Assembly (NCBI GenBank): GCA_023053545.1
Contig: JAKZAN010000004.1
Span: 7,440,001-7,504,000, forward strand
DNA from: Lepidurus packardi
Taxonomy: Eukaryota > Arthropoda > Branchiopoda > Notostraca > Triopsidae
Length of the DNA: 64,000 bases
Direction of reading: 5' to 3'
A model generated the notes under the pieces. That model saw nothing but the letters and a program-made list of their open reading frames with translations, was not told where the DNA came from and did not search any database. This document shows, in pieces, positions 33,884 to 44,870 of the stretch; within the stretch, counting starts at the first letter, position 1; each line of letters opens with the position of its first letter. A program made the translations under genes and the position numbers.

Positions 33884-33965
33884 TATTTATACCATAGAAT
33901 GGGAGACGCATTTTATTTTAGTGCTATAGGGACCTTGCCCCTATAGCCTACTCCTGACCTTTAAG
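33884..33965 (-). promoter_or_regulatory. Promoter module of gene F
   Basis: Minus strand: TATAAATA (33884-33891), GGGGCAAGGTC (about 33931-33941) and an AGGTCA half-site (33955-33961). Spacing from TATA to the half-site is 64 bp, as in genes C and D. Confidence 0.55.
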
Positions 33966-34389
33966 CTTACGCGGATGACCTCTTTGATGAAATCTCATAT
34001 GATTCAAAACCAATTGACCCGGGTCTTCTAAGAAGACATAAAACTTAGTGTCGTAACTCATTTCAGTGAATTAGACGTGTTCCTTCCAGCATTCCAACTT
34101 CCTAGCATTTTTTAAGTAATCCGTTAAATAATAAAACAATTGATTTTCCTTCTGATGAAGTTTCCAATCATTTTTAGAGGCGATTTTGTTTTCCAAATGG
34201 AAAGTATTTATTATAGAACAGACCGGGTTACGTATTCTATTGGACTACGATTTTTTTTTTTTGTATTAATTTAGGTGTGAGCTGGGCTCTTTGCCTGGGA
34301 CGTTCGTTACAGATAATTTTCCTTTACACATGTACACATACAGCAGATTAATCGTACCTAGAGGTGATTTAGCTTTGCAAATTTACATA

Positions 34390-34612
34390 TTTTTACATAT
34401 TTACATATTTTCTCCTAGGTTTGTGTGAAAAAGGCCCAAACCTACGTAAATTGGGGTTTTGGATGACCAACTTGGCTGCTCTAGCGAATTGACTCATTGC
34501 TTCGAAGGCTTCAGGGTTGGTTAAAAATTCTTGTTGGTTAAAATGGATGCTGAGGTAAGAGAGGGCTCGTATGAGCACTGTACGTGGTTTGTTGAGCTTC
34601 TCGTAGTTGAAG
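34390..34612 (-). other. Possible orphan coding exon
   Basis: The minus strand has an acceptor-like CTTAG at about 34613, then an open frame (SHIFNYEKLNKPRTVLIRAL to the stop after KYVNM) of non-repetitive, protein-like composition. It lies downstream of the RPA43 stop. The only RPA43 donor I could propose does not keep this frame. Not recognised. Confidence 0.3.
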
Positions 34613-34783
34613 ATGTGGCTAAGTTATTCATTTAATTATTCAAAAATCTAATTATTCACTTTAAGCATTACTGCTAGTAAGTTGTTTGTCATTACTTCAG
34701 TTATTAAACTATTTAAGTTATTTAAGCCATAGTAAAGTTTATATTTCCACAGCTCGTTAAAAATTTGTAAAGGAAACATAAAA

Positions 34784-36394
34784 TTACACTTTCGTCACCT
34801 TTTCCTTCTTCACGGATTTAGTCGAAGGGGTAGAGCTGATCTGACAATACTTGGCTAACAATTCCTTGACGAAGGAATTATGATCTAAGTCTTCTTCAGT
34901 GCCCATTTCCGATTCGTTGGAAACTTTCTCGGTCTTAATTTGGGACTTGACATCAAATTTGGCTTTCTTGCATTTCGGCGTAGGTAAAACTGGAGAGCTA
35001 CCTACATCTTTCCTCTTTTTAGCTGACGGTATTCTAACTGGGCTGGTTTGCTCTGCTTCTTTATCCTCAACAAAAGATAAACGGAGATCTTGAATCAGTT
35101 TATTCTTAAGCTGCTCTGCTAGACCGGCTGCATCATTTGGCGCTTTAACAGGACTCTTCGCTTTCTTAGACGACTTAGGTGTAGTGGCTGCAGGTGCTTT
35201 GGCAGTTTCCGATGCGGATGCTGAAGAACGTGCTGGAGATAAGCGAGCTTTCACGCCTTCCAGTAACCTCTGCCTAATTTCTTCCAGTTTGGCATTGAAC
35301 GGCTGAGGCGTTCTAGGTGACTGAGGCGTGGCCAGGTTGGGCATTTTTTCCAACTTTTCATTTTTTTCCGCCTTTTTCTTCTTTCCTGAACCTTCTAGTG
35401 TTGCAAGTGGCTCTGTTGTGGGTTGTGGTGGGGCTGTAAATATTACTAGAGGGGGCATTTCTAGTTTGCTGGCCTTCTTTTTCGCTTTCTTCGTCGGTGA
35501 TGCGGTTTTAGCATCCTGCAATACTTCAGCTTCTGGTGTTGGTTGAACTGCTTCTTTGCCCTTTTTCTTCTTCTTTTTCTCCTTCTTTGGTACTTCTACA
35601 GAATTCTGATTTCCCTCACAAGTGCTGATGCCGCTATCACTCATGGAGTGCTCAATTTCACGAGGTGGGGCTACACGCTCTGGCACTTTACTATAAAACA
35701 GAGACGAACAATATGAATTAACAGGATTAGAAAATAGAAAAACGGGCACAACTACCAGTTTGGATCAAGCTCGCCATAGATGCCAGGTAGTGGGGGTGTT
35801 TTCAGGTTGACACGAGTAATGATGAAACAGATTTCATCTCCCAGCTCGAATTTAGAACCAATCCATGTCCCTGGATTAACGTTAGGAGGTTTTGGTATGG
35901 AAGCATTGAATAAGTTGTGGACCAAACAACCGAGATGACCAGTACTTTTCTTATTCACGATTCCTGAATATTAAAAACTTGAGAAACTTGAAAATCCGTT
36001 TCATTTGAAATACCCTTGAGAGTGATTCCTTCTTTCGGAGCAAAAACGTAAAATTCTCCAGCTATATCCAAATGAATAGAGGGCTTATCTATAAGAATTG
36101 TGCCAGACGACGAAGCAACTTTGACATTACTATACGCTACGAGCAGCCCTTCTAACCTAAAATAATAAATACACAAAAGTTACGGGACTGCCATGTGCTT
36201 CGCTTGTGTTATCAAGCCTACCCATACTTGGGATCAAACTGTGCAACTTTTTCATCCAGGACTTTTTTAACGCCTTGTCGGACATCAGTTAGTAATGCAG
36301 GAGAAAGCGCTAGGTGTAAACTATTATGTACCACTTTAACGCATGACAGGGGATCCTGTGATAATCTTTTCCAGTAACTTATATTCTCTGCCAT
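34784..36394 (-). CDS. POLR1F: DNA-directed RNA polymerase I subunit RPA43
   Basis: RPA43 pairs with RPA14/RPA12-type partners to form the Pol I stalk and contacts the initiation factor RRN3. Four exons join in phase: 36222-36394, 36014-36156, 35756-35963, 34784-35690, about 476 aa. The N-terminal tip domain (LLVAYSNVKV, HLDIAGEFYVFAP; about residues 58-105) is followed by the S1-like OB domain (GHLGCLVHNLFNASIPKP, ELGDEICF; about 113-175). These match the family closely. From about residue 190 the protein is a long Lys/Pro/Ser-rich disordered tail with repeated KKKKKGK and KKAKKKA patches, longer than in the human protein (338 aa). Nucleolar localisation is expected. Confidence 0.93.
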
Positions 36395-38340
36395 GTTTTA
36401 CTACTATTTACGAAAGTTCAAATATCGACGCAGCAGCTTTGTGGCGCTAGTAGTTTTACGGCCGGTGTCGATTAAAACGCGAAATACGAAACACGAAAGG
36501 GCAACACGCAAAACGATCCTGCGAAAGCGCGCGAGCTGGATTACCAATGTTTCTATCCAAGCTTACAATATTCATTTTGCGCTCTTCCAATGCGGACGAA
36601 ATATTGTACCAAAACACAACAAACGATTGCTATGGCGTTATTTTAGTCAATTAAACATGTAACTCTAGTACGTTAACTTTAGCTTTAATAACTACATGAC
36701 ATAACTATACGATTGTTATAATTATTCTTATAATTTAGAAATTGAGAAATTTTCTGCACTAATTCAAACTATCCGTCCCGCGCAATTACTTTTTCTTACA
36801 ATCGGTGTGGGTAAAGCGCGAAAAGCGAAGAGCGAAATGGTAAAATGCGAAACAAAAAGCGCGAAATAAAAGGGCTAATGTGAAGCGTGCGGAAGCTACT
36901 ATTGTTATCCTACTGTGTAAAACTATATACTGTTTTCGATTGTTTTTTCATTGAGTGAAATTTAAAGAAATTCAGACAGATATTAAGTTTTCCTAGCTTG
37001 TTCGTCTTCGTCTACTTTATCTGTGTTATGCTGGCTAATTTCTTAGGCTGTATGTTAGTAGTAGATCTGAAAAAGCCGCAAGGGGCGCACCAGCTGCAGT
37101 CTCGCCTCGCTTCAGTCGCGCTCGCGCAGCCGAATGTGCTGTATGTCAAGATATAACCTGTTGCTGTGATTAACTTTCAGGATAGTTGTGTTTTAAGTTA
37201 ACTTTTGGTACATCTTCCTCTATTTATAACTATGCAGAAAATTCCTATTGATTCACTAGCATTAATGTAGCTTCGTGTGTGGAGTTTGGGTGTGTTTTGA
37301 GTGCGGTGTCTATTAGAATTTCGACCGTTTGGGCATGTTGACGTTTAAAACAGACAGTTTGTTAAACTTAGGCTGGACAAGTCGAAACAAACAAGCTGTC
37401 GCTTCTATTACTTTTTGACACATTGTCTACTTCAATTCGCATTTATTATTATTTTAATTTAATTCTATTTTTTATTAGAGATGTCCTTATTTCTAAGATA
37501 TTTTTGGTCTTCGAAATTCTGTTTGTCTGTTATGAAATTTTGTTTTTCGAAATTTTTAAAATTCTGTTAGCCTGTTTTGAAATTTGCCTGTTATGCAAAT
37601 GAATCTGAGTGAAAACGTATAAAAGTGCCACGATCAATGCTATAGGGATGAAGAATTTTGTAGAAGTTTAAAGATATTCAGAAAGTTTTTTAGGTTGTAC
37701 AGAAAATGTCAGTTTTAAGGTCTAGCTTTTCACTTGTTTGTGTAAGTTTCCGACTAACTCCCCCACCCCCTTTTTGTTAGTTTGCAGTACCTTTCGTAAC
37801 GTAGATCGCAAAAAGAGGGTCGAAGGTGGTGAAGAGGGACGGGGTGGACAATTGGGGGTTGCGAAGCTCGTATGATGTCTCAAAGTGAAAAAAAGAAGTG
37901 AGGTCGGGTCGACTTGGCCAACGTCTCAAACATGTGCAACTTTTGTTGCTTTTTACTTGTCACCAGAAGTCTACAAACGCGAAACTCGACTAGTATTGCC
38001 TTCTCAAAAAAATGAAAAAAAATGAATTGCCTTTCCATACCATTTTCCCAGTCGCTTTGGGTGCTTTCGCCTGCGTATGTTTTGCGGCAATTTACACTTA
38101 TTTGATGGTCTTAAACTTTAAGTTCATTAGTTAATTTCATTCCCATATCCAATTATTTACAGTATTTTAGTGTGTTTTTACTGCAATGCTTTTTCTTTAT
38201 TTCATTGGCGAAAATTACTGTTATTTTTCTTTTTTTAAAAATGGAGGGCGTATTGTTAAAACGCAAAATACGAAAACGCAGAATAAATAAACAACCCAAC
38301 CCAGCGCCCAATCACGCTGCCCGTTGCTAATGTTGCCATG
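36395..38340. other. Gene-poor region upstream of RPA43
   Basis: No exon recognised on either strand. The part next to 36394 should be the RPA43 promoter. Confidence 0.4.
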
Positions 38341-38456
38341 GCCTTTGGTGGCGGGATACCGCCCTCTAAACGCACTTGCCACCACTTTACGTAGACGACG
38401 GAATTAGATTACGCCAGCCATTTTGTGAACAGAAGCCTCGCCTACGATATGTCAGG
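38341..38456 (+). other. Possible first exon of an unknown gene
   Basis: GC-richer sequence ends in ATGTCAG followed by a good donor (GTAATTT) at 38457. No convincing downstream coding exon was found to join it. It may be a 5' UTR or non-coding transcript start. Confidence 0.2.
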
Positions 38457-39229
38457 TAATTTACTCCCGTTTTATTTCAAGTTTGTCGACTCCCATCCTA
38501 CTTTTATCAAACTAGAGGCCATCAACCCTTAACTATTATGCAAAGCAGCACACATATTGTCACATTTTGTTCATTAAAAGTAGAAATATTGATCATATTC
38601 GACATTATTCCAGAGGGTACGCGTCAGTAAGTTTTGATTTTTTTTCGAACATTTTCAAGTTTATTCCCTCCCATTGGCTACGTATTGCCTTTAAGTCAAT
38701 TAATAATTAGTGTAAAGTCCTACCCTGCCTTCTGTTTCCTCTAATCAGACCAGGACGTTTTTCTTCTATTTTAAACTAAAACTTTCAAAATCCAATTTTT
38801 AGCAAATTTCACATTTCTCTTAATTTCTCTAGGCTCATGACTACCAACAAAAATACATTCCCTGAGTATAATTTCGTATATTTACCTGACAAATTTGTGA
38901 AGCTAATTTACCAATTTTCCGGCCTAAACACGCAGCATTCAAATTCCCCAGCATGGCCGCCAAAGCCGGTCCCGGACAAATCTCAGCGAACGAATTTCTT
39001 AGCTTTCCCGTCTTTATCATGTGCCGCTCAACGCGAGCGCTTCCCCAGGCACCGCTGGTCAGCCATCTTTGATTTTTCAAGTCGGGTGAGATGATGTACT
39101 TTCTCGGTGACTCAAATTAAACTTGTGAAAGCTTACTTGTAATCACACTATTAAGTTATGTTTTAACATGAACGGTATTACTAAACCTTGTCCATTTTGT
39201 ATTTCGTAGGTGGTGACAAACTTCACGAA

Positions 39230-41705
39230 GAGTTATAACGTGTTAAGTGTGTAGTCCTTTACCTGCCCAACTTTATCCCCGTTCCGCTCCGCGAACTTTA
39301 TCCCCGTGCCTTTTGACGTCCTTTTGGAGAAGAAAAAGAAACCCGCAATTTTTTATCTGCTAAGCTAGGGCTGTATGGGGACTGCTATTATTTAAACTTC
39401 AATGGAAGGTAGCTGCCAGGAGAACCAGAAGAAAATGCATGCCAGGAATTAAAAAGTGTTGTGGCCGGTTTATTTCTTTTGCCGCAACATTTTAACTTCT
39501 TGGGTGCAAGAAAAGTTTTTGATGTACCATTCATTTAAGTCTTTAATGACAAAAACAACGTACGCTAGTCTTGGGTCATGGGGTCAAATGGATTGTGGAA
39601 AGCCTCGACAGAAGAACACACGAAGTTGTCGCCACGGAGGGATATTTCGTCTAGATATTTCTGGCTGAGTAAATTGTTTTGTATTAAATTTAAATATTTG
39701 CTAACTATTAGTAAGTAAATATCAATTTTTTATTGGCTTTTATTCCGTTTGGTCTCTTAGTGCTCCGTCTGCGATTCTGTCGTGTTTTCAAGGATTGTTG
39801 CTGCTTCTTTGAGTTGGATTCAAGTATTCGCTTGGTTGAGGTAAGAACCTTTTATCTTTGTCCAAATTGGCTTTCTAGTTTCTTTCTCTAACAGAGTTAA
39901 TTTCATGTCAAGGTTTACTTCTTTGTTCGAACATGTTGGTAATATGGGCTTGGAAGATAGATCAAATTTGAACAGTTTTACATGCTGAATTTTATCGTAA
40001 AAGCGGAAATTTTTTCTTTTTCTCTAGTACCTTCAGGAGACCGCGAGAAATGGGAAGGAACAACATTCAGAAAGTTTTGGGTCAAAAGCCATCCCTAAAC
40101 AAATAGGAACTGAACTTGCACGTAGCCGACTATTCGGTAATTCTCCGTCATTCCTATCCTACTGTGCGTAGAGGCGGCAAAAAAGAACACATTTGAGTCT
40201 TTTCAGAAAGGGAAACCCCGTACTCGCTTATACGGCGTGATTTCCTCTGGGTGGGTTTTTATGGGGCAATTCAAACCTAATTTTTGTACATTTGGCAATT
40301 TCTTGAGTTTGTGTGGAGAGAGCTTCGCTTGTGCTAGGCAAACGAAGCTTTCGGTTTGGAAGAATAAAACACTTCTGGCCAGGGGTGTTTTAGTTCAGCT
40401 AAACCTGCCGCATTTTGTAGTTTTTTATTGGATTTTTTTCTCAGTTATGGTAATTTCCTGTAAATTTCCGAGAAAGCACCCGGAAAAGGACTGACTAGTC
40501 TATATTTTTTGTGTCAATTACTATTTTATTAATGTCATTTATTTATTTTTTTATAGTTTTTTGACAATTTACAACCCAGGAGGCCCTTTGGTTCAGGAGT
40601 AGTTATAGTACTGCCACGTTCTGCAGATCCACGGTAAGCTTCTAGCAAACATTTTACGGATTTAATTGCCAAACTAATTATGTTTTACTCATTTTGTTTT
40701 CTGTTTATTTTGACCTTTAGAAAAGGTGCTTATGGAAATTACGCTATGAGATTGCGTATTCGTCAAGACTTCAAGTTGTTGTGTGATGAATGCATTCGCT
40801 CCATCCCGCTTAGCCTAAATTTGCCCCTGGCCTTTCGTCATCTTTTGGAGAGGAGAAAACCCCGTAATTTTAATCTACTAAGCTGATTATTGTCTACTTG
40901 GAGGTAGCTAATTAACCTTCTTTGGGAATCATGAGAACCAGAAGGAACAGGTATGCCAGGAGTGTCGTGTCAGGACTTTCTGCTATTGAACTTTCTGTGG
41001 GGAGAGAAGTCTTCGTTGTTGCCGTTCATTAGGTCTGTACTGTAACAACCAAGCTTTTCTAAGGTCAGATGGGTTCTGGGAAGCCTCGATAGAAAAACGC
41101 GAAAACACCGTCAGGCAGGGGTAGAAATTTCGTCTGTGGACATTTCTGGTTGAGTAAGTTCTATTGAATTAAATACGGGTAATTTTAGATTCTAAACTTT
41201 CTCTCCTACAGGCTTTCACTACTTTCTTAATCCTCCGTCTTCGATCTTGCCGTGTTTTCAAAGATAGTTGCAGTTTGTGGGGTGAGTCCAAGTATTCGCC
41301 CGGTCGAGGTAAGGACCTTTTTTCTCCTTCCGAAGTGGCATCCTAGTTCCTTCCTTAATCCAAGGTTCATTTCGTGTCAAGTTACTTTTTTGTTTGGACA
41401 CGTTGGTTCGGAATGATAAAGTGGTATAAAGTATTTTAGTGGCTGAATTTTACCGCTAGTATGGAAGTTTGTCCAATTTTTTTCCCTTATTTTCGTTCCT
41501 TAGGACCTTCCTATACCGATACCGGGAAAAGAGGAGTTGGAGGAGAAGGAAACTTGGAAGAGCTTTGGTCGTACGAGACCACTAAGCGAAGGGGGATGCA
41601 GGGAACTTGGCCGACTTCTGCAAAATCGGCCGACTCGTCTATTCTCCCCTGTTATGTCCATAACGGCGAAAACGGATGCATTTCGAGTCTTTTGGTTTTA
41701 GAAAA
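39230..41705. repeat. Diverged tandem duplication, about 1.5 kb unit
   Basis: Copy 1 is about 39230-40215 and copy 2 about 40720-41705. Matching blocks in the same order: CTTTTGGAGA near 39323/40844; GGAAAGCCTCGACAGAAGAA and its counterpart at 39596/41078; GTGTTTTCAA with a donor-like GAGGTAAG at 39784-39846/41252-41312; CATTTGAGTCTTTT-like at 40190/41680. Neither copy keeps a long shared reading frame. Confidence 0.7.
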
Positions 41706-41717
41706 GTAAATATTTTG

Positions 41718-41827
41718 CTCACAGTACTCATTACAGTACTCACATTACTCATTACTCATACAGTACTCACAGTACTCATTACAGTACTCACAGTACTCAT
41801 TCACAGTACTCACATTATACTCACAGT
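41718..41827. repeat. Minisatellite, ACAGTACTCATT-type
   Basis: About eight imperfect copies of a unit built on CAGTACTCA, separated by ATT or CATT variants. It immediately follows the second copy of the 1.5 kb duplication. Confidence 0.85.
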
Positions 41828-42127
41828 TTTGTTGGGTACTCTCCTCTGTACCAGTTTTTGGGGACATCAAACTCAAGCTAAGCCAATCAATTGCTAGCAA
41901 TTGTGGGAATAGTCTATTCGATGAAAGCATGTTCTTCAAATAAAACTATCTTCGAGGAATGCTGAGAGTCGTCTGGTTTCTTCTGGGGTTAAAGGTCTTT
42001 ATTTTATTAGATTTGCAGTAGTGGGAAACAGTGAACTGGTTGGTGATACCTTACAGGTAATACCTTACAAAGTAAGGGGGAAGGCCCACAGCCTTGCAAA
42101 TCTAAGAAAAATTCTATTCTTTTAATT

Positions 42128-43092
42128 TTGTGTTTTCTCTTTTGTAGATTACGCGACTATCCGGGAGAATTTTGTATCATTTCTTTACGTGGCTGTCGGC
42201 CGGGGAGAACTACTGGATATTTTGAAGTCTGACGAAGTTCGTTCGCAGGATTTAAAACCCCTTTCAAGAGAGTCACAGGAGGTGCTGCGATATCAAACAT
42301 TGTGGCTACTACTCCTGGAACCGTGTTTGGAGGGACAAGTTGAGTATCAACGAGATGAGAGACGCGAGCGTTGTTCGCTGGCTGGTGGTGAATCTACGGC
42401 AGGGGTTTAGTTCTTTGCCAGGGCCGCGTAATGATTGCCAAATTGTCGTGCACAAAGAGGAAGATATGAAAGGTACTGATGACAGTGAACCAAGACTCTT
42501 GGTGGAAGACCAAGCTGACGTTGATCCTTGTCTCGAAGCGGACAGAAAAGTGAAATGTAAGTTTGCTTTTGAATGCGCTTTATATTTTTGATAAGTTGTA
42601 TTTCGTTTTATCTTATTATAGTTGAGGTAGAAATGAAGAAACGATCGATCTCAAGTGATCCAACGCGGGTTACCACATCCCTATTATGCGAATTTATCCG
42701 CAACGCGTCAAACATTTTTTGGTTACAGGCGAAACCGCTAGTCGCTGCAGAAGTGTTAAGTTGTGAAAGCTGGAATGGGCCATGAAGACCTCAGCCTGGA
42801 GTCTTACTTATGAAATGTGGGATGAGTGTCATCCACAAGTCCACTATTTGTCTTTACGATTTTTTTTTATTGATTGAATTGATTGAAGGACGTTTTTTTA
42901 ACGCTAGAACCGATATACCCGAGCGCCATCACATCCAAAAAGATCGTTTCGAGTCTGAAGCAGAGATTGGAAATTAACCGGGGGCGTATAGCCTGTGAAG
43001 TGAAGAAAGCCACCAAATTAGACACTCAAGCCAAGCAGCCAGTTGAACTTTGGGAGCGAATGGAAACGGCCCGTATCGAGGCCGACACGTAA
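42128..43092 (+). pseudogene. Unassigned, broken coding region
   Basis: After an acceptor (TTTTGTAG, 42147) an open frame encodes DYATIRENFVSFLYVAVGRG and onward to about 42340. Protein-like sequence then continues in another frame (MRDASVVRWLVVNLRQG ... DRKVK, donor at 42556). A further exon at about 42620-42785 (VEMKKRSISSDPTRVTTSLL, ending TGA) and another at 42888-43092 (FLTLEPIYPSAITSKKIVSS) follow. The composition is that of a globular or helical cellular protein, with good splice-like borders. The frame change near 42341 and early stops suggest a decayed gene, although unusual splicing cannot be excluded. Family not recognised. Confidence 0.4.
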
Positions 43093-43599
43093 TCATTTCT
43101 AAGGAAGCATGAAGAGCAGGCAATTCTACGGGAGTTGGAGGGGAATGTCTTTATTGGTGTTACTCTATATTCTTCGTTATTTTTTTAGTCGCTGACGGAG
43201 GCTGTGAAACGGCAAACGGAGCGACAGAAATAAACTGCACCTATGTTTTGACCAATTGCGTAGCCAGCTGGAAGACTTCAAAGGGCCCGAAGGGATTAAA
43301 GTGTGGGTGGTGGGCTCATAATTCTAAAATTTTGCAAATGAGTTCTCGTCTGCTTCATCCGGAATTCCTTGTTTGATTATTTGCTGTACTAAAACATTCC
43401 CCTCAAAATGTCCATTCATTCTATGATTTGTAATTTGTTGAAATAGAAGCTAAAATTTGGAATTTTTTGCGAGATTTTTCAAAAAATCCGCTATAAGAGG
43501 TGGGGCTTTCACAAAAAGGACGAATCCTATTGGTGGGTTTGAACAAAAATGGGGCGTGGTCTTATTTCAAGCTTGAAAATCGTTTTCAGGGCTTTTCGC

Positions 43600-43960
43600 C
43601 ATAAGGAATAATGCTATATCAAGGGGGTCCCCTTCAAAAATCGCCAAAAATTGAGAGCCTCGCCCCTTTCCCTGTTGCCAACTCCCCTGCTCGGTTTCCT
43701 ATCCCCGATATTCAAGCTCGTGATGGCGAAACTTCACAATTTTGAATATGGGTATAGGAACCTTGCCGGGTAGGCATAAGATACAGAGAAAGGTAGCCAT
43801 TTAATATTTCGTTTTCTCGACGAAATAAAGTGAACAGACCGGGTTTCGATCCAAGGATCTCTCGTACCCAAGACTTGCGCCTTATCCACTTGGTCATAAG
43901 CTTATATTTCAAAAGCGTTGAAACTTCTATAAATGCAAGATGTAAACGAAGCTGGTGTGC
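43600..43960 (-). mobile_element. tRNA-derived SINE, copy 1
   Basis: The minus strand carries a tRNA-like head (43838-43903): A-box region TGACCAAGTGGATAAGGCG and B box GGATCGAAACC, resembling tRNA-Arg. A conserved non-tRNA body extends to about 43600. A related copy lies at 44090-44460. Confidence 0.65.
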
Positions 43961-44089
43961 GGTGTACCATGGGTGTACTCATGGGTAGCATCCATCTTTT
44001 TTTCGATTTATAAAAATATGATGGTTCGCCTACAACTATATCTTGTACTCTAGATGTTTGCATTATTATAATTACAAGATCTCCTTAGA

Positions 44090-44460
44090 AAATTGCTGAA
44101 AAATTATAGCCTCGCAACTTTCCCTGTACCCAACTGCCCTGCTCATTTCATATCCCTTATATTCACGCTCGTGATGCCGAAGCTTCACAATTGCGCATAT
44201 GGGTACATGAACCTTGCCGGGATGGCATTAGGTTCGGAGAAAGGGAGCCATTTATTATTGCAGACGAAATATTAATAATAATATTTCATACTAACAATAT
44301 TTAATACTACCTTAGACGAAATATAGTTATTTCGACGAAATAAAATGCCTCGACCTGGTTTCGATCCGAAGACTTCTGTTACCTCACGTTTGTGTTTTAC
44401 TCACTTGGTCAACTTGTATTCTGAACCGTTGAAACTTGTTGAAACTCCTATAAGTATAAC
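44090..44460 (-). mobile_element. tRNA-derived SINE, copy 2
   Basis: Same organisation as copy 1: a tRNA-like head at about 44351-44412 with B box GGATCGAAACC, and a body sharing CTCGTGATG, TTCACAATT and GAACCTTGCCGGG with copy 1. It has extra AT-rich sequence between head and body. Confidence 0.65.
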
Positions 44461-44870
44461 ATAAAAACGAAACTAAATAAACAATGCAGAATATTTTAAG
44501 AAGCAACAAGAATATTCGGCCCATCATCGGGCGGAGTACGAATTTATACAGAAAATTAAGTCTTGTACTTTGTTGGAAGGTATCCATGTATGTATGTATG
44601 TATCGTGCATCGGAATGGCCTGGCCATGACACGATTAAGGTCCATTAAACAAACAGGCCAATTTATGGGGTGATATGTAAATGACTAACATATCCTAGGA
44701 AAAAAAAATCACTTTCTGAACCCATCCCCCTTGATTCCCTTTCACGTATACACAATTAAACATGCCCTTTCTGCTATCAATCTGATCCATCTACCTCCGC
44801 ATGCATACACACGTAATAATGTCAGTTCACATAACAATCTAAAAGAACTTTAATCACTTTTCCCAAATAG

